NCBI RefSeq assembly: GCF_026420145.1
Contig: NZ_JAPMLV010000001.1
Span: 372,001-436,000, forward strand
Origin: Enterobacter pseudoroggenkampii
Lineage (GTDB): Bacteria > Pseudomonadota > Gammaproteobacteria > Enterobacterales > Enterobacteriaceae
Direction of reading: 5' to 3'
DNA length: 64,000 nt
Part shown: one piece after another, positions 59,481-64,000 of the stretch
Position numbering within the stretch: position 1 is the stretch's first letter
How the letters are laid out: each line of letters opens with the position of its first letter
Translations under genes and position numbers: made by a program
Notes under the pieces: model-generated
Databases searched by the model: none
What the model was told of the DNA's origin: nothing
The model's input: the letters and a program-made list of their open reading frames with translations, nothing else

Positions 59481-60224
59481 ATGAAAAACAGCGAACTGGA
59501 ACGCCTGATTAACGAAAAACTGAATAGTGCCTCCTTCAGCGATTACGGCCCGAACGGGCTCCAGGTCGAAGGACGTGAAACGGTGCAAAAAATTATCACC
59601 GGCGTCACGGCAAGCCAGGCGCTGCTGGACGAGGCGGTCCGTCAGAACGCTGATGCGGTGATTGTCCATCACGGTTACTTCTGGAAAAACGAATCGCCGA
59701 TTATTCGCGGCATGAAGCGCAACCGCCTGAAAACGCTGCTGGCAAATGACATTAACCTGTACGGTTACCACCTGCCGCTGGATGCGCACCCGGAGCTCGG
59801 CAACAACGTCCAGCTGGCGCAGCTACTGGGCATTACCGTGATGGGGGAGATTGAGCCGCTGGTGCCGTGGGGCGAACTGGCGATGCCGGTTCCGGGGCTG
59901 GAGCTGGCCTCGTGGATTGAAGCGCGCCTGGGGCGTCGTCCGCTATGGAGCGGTGATACCGGCCCGGATACGGTCAAGCGTGTGGCCTGGTGTACCGGTG
60001 GCGGGCAGGGCTTTATCGACAGCGCCGCGCGTTTTGGTGTCGATGCTTTTATCACCGGCGAGGTGTCCGAGCAGACGATTCATTCGGCGCGTGAGCAGGG
60101 GCTGCATTTTTACGCGGCAGGCCATCATGCCACCGAGCGCGGCGGCATTCGCGCCCTCAGCGAGTGGCTGACGGAAAACACCGATCTGGATGTGACTTTT
60201 ATTGATATCCCTAACCCGGCCTGA
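59481..60224 (+). CDS. ybgI: NIF3-family metal-binding protein YbgI
   Basis: This dinuclear-metal NIF3 family protein assembles into toroids in E. coli; its biochemical role is unsettled. It has 247 residues when started at MKNSELERLINEK, preceded by a second ATG one codon earlier. Metal-binding histidines are in VIVHHGYFWK and GHHATERGGI, with Asp/Glu in LYGYHLPLDAHPELGN and FITGEVSEQ. It lies immediately upstream of pxpBCA and is probably in the same operon. Confidence 0.94.
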   Translation: MKNSELERLINEKLNSASFSDYGPNGLQVEGRETVQKIITGVTASQALLDEAVRQNADAVIVHHGYFWKNESPIIRGMKRNRLKTLLANDINLYGYHLPLDAHPELGNNVQLAQLLGITVMGEIEPLVPWGELAMPVPGLELASWIEARLGRRPLWSGDTGPDTVKRVAWCTGGGQGFIDSAARFGVDAFITGEVSEQTIHSAREQGLHFYAAGHHATERGGIRALSEWLTENTDLDVTFIDIPNPA

Positions 60225-60238
60225 TGAGAGGTGCCTGA

Positions 60239-60895
60239 GTGCAGCGAGCGCGTTGTTATCTTCTGGGAGAAACGGCAGTGGTTCTGGAGCTCGAGCCGCC
60301 GGTGACCCTTGCCACGCAAAAGCGTATCTGGCGGCTAACCCAGCGTCTGGTCGATCTGCCGGAAGTGGTTGAAGCCATTCCGGGGATGAATAACATCACG
60401 GTGGTGCTGCGTAGCCCGCATACGCTGGCGCTGGATGCCATCGAACGTTTACAGCGCTGGTGGGAAGAGAGTGAGGCGCTGGAGCCGGAATCGCGTGCCA
60501 TCGAGATCCCGGTCGTGTATGGCGGCACGGGGGGACCGGATCTCGACGTGGTGGCAGACCACTGTGGTTTAACAGCAAAGCAGGTTGTTGAGTTGCACAG
60601 CTCGGTTGACTACGTGGTCTGGTTCCTGGGGTTTCAGCCCGGATTCCCGTATCTGGGCGGATTATCCCCTCAGCTGCATACGCCACGTCGTGCCGAACCG
60701 CGCCTGAGCGTACCGGCGGGGACGGTGGCTATCGGCGGCGAGCAGACCGGCGTTTATCCGCTGACATCGCCCGGCGGCTGGCAGCTTATTGGGCATACCG
60801 CCACACCGTTATTTGACCCGGGGCTGGAGACGCCAATACTCCTGCGTCCCGGCGATACCCTTCGCTTTATCCCGCAGAAGGAGGGGGTATGTTAA
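60239..60895 (+). CDS. pxpB: 5-oxoprolinase subunit PxpB
   Basis: PxpB is part of the ATP-dependent 5-oxoprolinase PxpABC, which recycles spontaneously formed pyroglutamate to glutamate. The 218-residue protein begins at GTG ([18 protein letters not shown]), as in E. coli. It is a cyclophilin-like carboxyltransferase-domain protein with the block [17 protein letters not shown]. It overlaps pxpC by seven bases. Confidence 0.95.
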   Translation: MQRARCYLLGETAVVLELEPPVTLATQKRIWRLTQRLVDLPEVVEAIPGMNNITVVLRSPHTLALDAIERLQRWWEESEALEPESRAIEIPVVYGGTGGPDLDVVADHCGLTAKQVVELHSSVDYVVWFLGFQPGFPYLGGLSPQLHTPRRAEPRLSVPAGTVAIGGEQTGVYPLTSPGGWQLIGHTATPLFDPGLETPILLRPGDTLRFIPQKEGVC

Positions 60896-61821
60896 CGCTT
60901 ATTCGCGCCGGGCTTTATACCTCCGTACAGGATGCGGGCCGCTTTGGTATGCGCCAGTCTGGCGTGAGCTATTGTGGCGCGCTGGACAGGCCTGCGCTGG
61001 AGATTGCTAACGTGCTGGTGGGCAACCCCGGCAATACGGCCGCGCTCGAAATTACGCTCGGCCAGTGCGTCATTGAGTTTAGTCAGGAGACCTGGTTTGC
61101 CTTAACTGGCGCAGGGTGTGACGCGACGCTGGATGGTAAAGCGGTCTGGACCGGCTGGCGGCTGCGGGCGAAAACCGGACAGCGTCTGACCTTAAAGCGT
61201 CCTTTGCACGGTGTACGTAGCTATCTCGCGGTGGCTGGCGGCATCGACGTGCCGGAGGTGCTGGGCTCATCCAGTACCGATCAGAAAGCCGGGATCGGCG
61301 GTCATGAAGGGCGTTTGCTGCGCGACGGCGATCGGCTGGCAATCAAGCCCTCGGCACGCCATTTCTCGACCGCGCAGGGCGTAAAACAGCTGCTGTGGGG
61401 AAACCAGATCCGCGCCTTACCGGGGCCGGAATATCATGAGTTTGACGAGGCTTCCAAAGAGTCCTTCTGGCGCTCACCGTGGAAGCTCAGTCCGCAGAGT
61501 AACCGCATGGGCTACCGTCTTCAGGGGCAACCGCTGACCCGCACGACGGACCGGGAACTGCTCTCCCACGGTTTACTGCCTGGGGTTATTCAGGTTCCAG
61601 GCAACGGGCAACCGATCGTGTTAATGAACGACGCGCAGACGACCGGCGGTTACCCGCGAATTGCCTGCATCATTGAAGCCGATCGCTACCATCTGGCACA
61701 AATTCCTCTCGGGCAGCCGATTCACTTCGTGCAGTGTTCACTGGAAGAGGCGCTGAAGGCGCGGCAGGATCAGCAGCGTTATCTCGAACAGCTGGCGTGG
61801 AGGCTTGATGGTAAAGATTGA
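60889..61821 (+). CDS. pxpC: 5-oxoprolinase subunit PxpC
   Basis: PxpC is the biotin-dependent-carboxyltransferase-like subunit that works with PxpB, thought to phosphorylate the lactam before PxpA opens it. The 310-residue protein starts [20 protein letters not shown] and contains [20 protein letters not shown] and RMGYRLQG. It overlaps both pxpB (7 bp) and pxpA (14 bp), implying coupled translation of the complex. Confidence 0.95.
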   Translation: MLTLIRAGLYTSVQDAGRFGMRQSGVSYCGALDRPALEIANVLVGNPGNTAALEITLGQCVIEFSQETWFALTGAGCDATLDGKAVWTGWRLRAKTGQRLTLKRPLHGVRSYLAVAGGIDVPEVLGSSSTDQKAGIGGHEGRLLRDGDRLAIKPSARHFSTAQGVKQLLWGNQIRALPGPEYHEFDEASKESFWRSPWKLSPQSNRMGYRLQGQPLTRTTDRELLSHGLLPGVIQVPGNGQPIVLMNDAQTTGGYPRIACIIEADRYHLAQIPLGQPIHFVQCSLEEALKARQDQQRYLEQLAWRLDGKD

Positions 61822-62548
61822 TTTGAATGCCGATCTGGGCGAGGGCAGCAGCGCCGATGCGGTGCTGATGACGCTGGTCACCTCGGTCAACATCGCCTGC
61901 GGCTTTCATGCGGGCGATGCGCAAACCATGCTGGAGAGCGTGCGTAATGCCATCAAAAACGGCGTCGCGATTGGCGCTCATCCGAGCTTCCCTGACCGGG
62001 AAAACTTTGGCCGCACGGCGATGGATCTGCCGCCGGATACGGTCTACGCTCAGGTGCTCTACCAGATCGGCGCGCTGGAGGCGATGGTACGCGCTGAGAA
62101 CGGTGTCATGCGCCACGTGAAGCCGCACGGCATGCTCTATAACCAGGCGGCGAAAGATCCGGCGCTGGCGGAGGCGATTGCCCGCGCGGTGCGGGACTGT
62201 AATTCGCAGCTGATTCTGGTAGGCCTTGCGGGTAGCGAGCTTATTCGTGCCGGACAGCGGCTGGGCCTGACCACCCGTCAGGAAGTGTTTGCCGACCGGG
62301 GATACCTGCCGGACGGCAGCCTGGTTCCACGTACACAGGCCGGGGCGCTGATTACCGACGAAGCTAAAGCGCTGGCGCAGACGCTGGAGATGGTGCGCGC
62401 CGGGCGGGTGACCGCCGTGGATGGCACACAGGCAAACGTTCAGGCTGATACGGTATGTTTACACGGCGACGGCGAGCATGCGCTCCAGTTCGCGCGCCGC
62501 TTGCGGGCGGCGTTCTCTGAAGAGGGCATTCTGGTCAGCGCAGAATAA
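61808..62548 (+). CDS. pxpA: 5-oxoprolinase subunit PxpA (LamB/YcsF family)
   Basis: PxpA is the LamB/YcsF metal-dependent subunit that completes ring opening of 5-oxoproline. The 246-residue protein starts [13 protein letters not shown]; a TTG one codon upstream is less likely. Key segments are [40 protein letters not shown] and [11 protein letters not shown]. nei follows after 18 bp. Confidence 0.95.
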   Translation: MVKIDLNADLGEGSSADAVLMTLVTSVNIACGFHAGDAQTMLESVRNAIKNGVAIGAHPSFPDRENFGRTAMDLPPDTVYAQVLYQIGALEAMVRAENGVMRHVKPHGMLYNQAAKDPALAEAIARAVRDCNSQLILVGLAGSELIRAGQRLGLTTRQEVFADRGYLPDGSLVPRTQAGALITDEAKALAQTLEMVRAGRVTAVDGTQANVQADTVCLHGDGEHALQFARRLRAAFSEEGILVSAE

Positions 62549-62566
62549 TCATGAAAGGACAATAAC

Positions 62567-63358
62567 ATGCCAGAAGGTCCGGAGATCCGCCGCGCGGCGG
62601 ATAGCCTGGAGGCGGCGATAAAGGGCAAACCGTTGACGCATGTCTGGTTTGCTTTTCCTCAGCTAAAACCGTTTGAATCACAGCTGGTGGGGCAGACGGT
62701 GACCCATATTGAAACGCGCGGCAAAGCGTTGCTCACGCATTTTTCCCATAACCTGACGTTATATAGCCATAACCAGCTTTACGGCGTCTGGCGCGTGGTG
62801 GAGGCGGACGAGCAGCCGCAAACCACCCGCGTGCTGCGCGTCAGGCTGCAAACGGCGGATAAAGCGATCCTGCTTTACAGCGCGTCGGATATCGAAATGT
62901 TAACGCCGGAGCAGCTGCTGACGCACCCGTTTCTGCAGCGTGTCGGGCCGGACGTGCTGGACATGCGCCTGACGGCGAGCGATGTGAAGGCCCGGCTGTT
63001 ATCACCTAAATTCCGTAACCGGCAGTTTTCCGGCCTGTTCCTTGACCAGGCGTTTCTGGCCGGGCTCGGCAACTACCTGCGGGTGGAGATCCTCTGGGAA
63101 GTCGGGCTGGCGCCGCAGCACAAAGCGTCTCAGCTGAATGATGAACAGCTGGAGGCGTTATCCCACGCGCTGCTGGATATTCCGCGGCTGTCGTATAACA
63201 CGCGCGGCGTGGTGGATGAGAACAAGCATCACGGGGCGCTGTTCCGGTTCAAGGTGTTTCATCGGGAGGGGAAAATGTGCGAGCGATGCGGCGGGATTAT
63301 CGACAAGATTATGCTCTCTTCGAGACCCTTTTACTGGTGCCCGCACTGCCAGAAATAA
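62567..63358 (+). CDS. nei: Endonuclease VIII
   Basis: Nei is a bifunctional DNA glycosylase/AP lyase removing oxidised pyrimidines. The 263-residue protein has the catalytic N-terminus after Met removal (Pro1, Glu2 in [14 protein letters not shown]) and the helix-two-turn-helix with [14 protein letters not shown]. The C-terminal zinc finger has paired cysteines in CERCGG and CPHC. It follows pxpA closely, and its TAA stop lies at the edge of the composite repeat. Confidence 0.97.
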   Translation: MPEGPEIRRAADSLEAAIKGKPLTHVWFAFPQLKPFESQLVGQTVTHIETRGKALLTHFSHNLTLYSHNQLYGVWRVVEADEQPQTTRVLRVRLQTADKAILLYSASDIEMLTPEQLLTHPFLQRVGPDVLDMRLTASDVKARLLSPKFRNRQFSGLFLDQAFLAGLGNYLRVEILWEVGLAPQHKASQLNDEQLEALSHALLDIPRLSYNTRGVVDENKHHGALFRFKVFHREGKMCERCGGIIDKIMLSSRPFYWCPHCQK

Positions 63359-63362
63359 AAGC

Positions 63363-63389
63363 AAAACGGCAACGAAAGTTGCCGTTTTT
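63363..63389. terminator. Bidirectional terminator between nei and gltA
   Basis: AAAACGGCAAC/GTTGCCGTTTT with a GAAA loop has A and T runs on its two sides. It has the same arms as the pgm/potE terminator and the same spacing to an adjacent 46-bp repeat. Confidence 0.9.
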
Positions 63390-63399
63390 AATGTTTTCT

Positions 63400-63445
63400 C
63401 CCTCTCCCTGTGGGAGAGGGCCGGGGTGAAGGCATCAGGCCGCAC
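63400..63445 (+). repeat. 46-bp dispersed hairpin repeat, copy D (nei/gltA)
   Basis: The stem is CCCTCTCCC/GGGAGAGGG, followed by CCGGGGTGAAGGCATCAGG and CCGCAC. With the preceding terminator it forms an 89-bp composite (63357-63445) matching copy C plus its terminator in inverted orientation. Confidence 0.85.
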
Positions 63446-63455
63446 CCAACGTCTG

Positions 63456-64000
63456 TTAGCGCTTAATATCAGACTTAAAATCACGCTGCTCGTAGCCGGT
63501 ATACAGCTGACGAGGACGGGCGATTTTCATGCCTTCGCTGTGCATTTCGTTCCAGTGCGCAATCCAGCCTACGGTACGGGCCATGGCGAAGATGACGGTG
63601 AACATGGAAGACGGAATGCCCATCGCTTTCAGAATAATGCCAGAGTAGAAATCGACGTTCGGGTAGAGTTTCTTCTCGATGAAGTACGGGTCGTTCAGCG
63701 CGATGTGTTCCAGCTCCATCGCCACTTCCAGCAGGTCATCTTTGGTACCCAGCTCTTTCAGCACTTCGTGGCAGGTCTCACGCATGACGGTGGCGCGCGG
63801 GTCGTAGTTTTTGTAAACACGGTGACCGAAGCCCATCAGGCGGAAGGAGTCATTCTTGTCTTTCGCACGACGCACGAACTCAGGAATGTGCTCAACGGTG
63901 CTGATCTCTTCAAGCATCTTCAGTGCCGCTTCGTTCGCGCCGCCGTGTGCCGGTCCCCACAGGGAGGCGATACCCGCAGCGATACAGGCGAATGGGTTCG
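63456..64000 (-). CDS. gltA: Citrate synthase, C-terminal part (cut by window edge)
   Basis: GltA condenses oxaloacetate and acetyl-CoA in the TCA cycle. About 181 C-terminal codons are present, in frame to the window edge from [20 protein letters not shown] to the end FKSDIKR. The catalytic His lies in [10 protein letters not shown], and the catalytic Asp region follows the conserved [15 protein letters not shown]. It is the hexameric, NADH-sensitive Gram-negative type judging by its similarity to E. coli. Confidence 0.97.
   Translation of the reverse strand, partial: NPFACIAAGIASLWGPAHGGANEAALKMLEEISTVEHIPEFVRRAKDKNDSFRLMGFGHRVYKNYDPRATVMRETCHEVLKELGTKDDLLEVAMELEHIALNDPYFIEKKLYPNVDFYSGIILKAMGIPSSMFTVIFAMARTVGWIAHWNEMHSEGMKIARPRQLYTGYEQRDFKSDIKR

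Noticed and set aside
26430..63445. CRISPR-like array from repeated 46-bp units
   Set aside because: The copies are tens of kilobases apart, not regularly spaced, and lie in both orientations; no cas genes are present.

Overview
The window is chromosomal core DNA from a member of the Enterobacteriaceae, most likely Enterobacter or a close relative such as Lelliottia or Leclercia. Almost every gene has a near full-length counterpart in the E. coli lipA-gltA interval, in the same order and orientation. This was judged by eye and from memory of the E. coli proteins. Relative to my memory of E. coli K-12, several accessory genes are absent (cobC, the ybeQ-hscC block, ybgA and dtpD, and the genes between nei and gltA). 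Their places are taken by short spacers, dispersed repeats or, at 57.5-58.0 kb, an unfamiliar small locus. There is no prophage, integrase, insertion sequence or CRISPR array.

Layout. 0-14 kb is a long minus-strand block: lipA (partial), ybeF, lipB and ybeD (lipoylation); dacA, rlpA, mrdB and mrdA (rod-shape peptidoglycan machinery); rlmH and rsfS (ribosome); nadD, holA, lptE and leuS. 14-25 kb holds ybeL, rihA, the glutamate/aspartate ABC transporter gltIJKL with its SroC region, then lnt, corC, ybeY, ybeZ and miaB. 25-27 kb is ubiF facing a seven-gene tRNA operon (Met-Leu-Gln-Gln-Met-Gln-Gln). 27-40 kb is asnB and the amino-sugar regulon (nagDCAB divergent from nagE, then glnS and chiPQ). 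40-49 kb holds fur with its leader ORF uof, fldA, ybfE, ybfF, seqA, pgm and the ornithine pair potE-speF with the leader peptide speFL. 49-57 kb is the potassium operon kdpFABCDE, followed by ybfA. 57.5-58.0 kb is a structured small-ORF unit resembling a type I toxin locus of the RyfA/TimP kind. 58-64 kb is phr, ybgI, the 5-oxoprolinase genes pxpBCA, nei and the 3' part of gltA.

How it works together. Several loci show layered post-transcriptional control that can be read directly. The chiP ribosome-binding site carries a 14-nt match to what I recall of the sRNA ChiX. The gltI leader has a C/A-rich GcvB-type site, and the gltI-gltJ gap has the SroC terminator. fur is preceded by a 26-codon ORF ending in its start codon. 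speF is preceded by the 34-codon ornithine-sensing peptide. nagE and chiP share a NagC-like operator motif.

Most unusual features: the 57.5-58.0 kb locus; a 46-bp repeat found in four of the five convergent intergenic gaps, two copies of which are fused to the same terminator; a diverged but structurally compensated seventh tRNA (Gln-CTG); and a NagE whose membrane domain looks unlike the E. coli one although its EIIA end is nearly the same.
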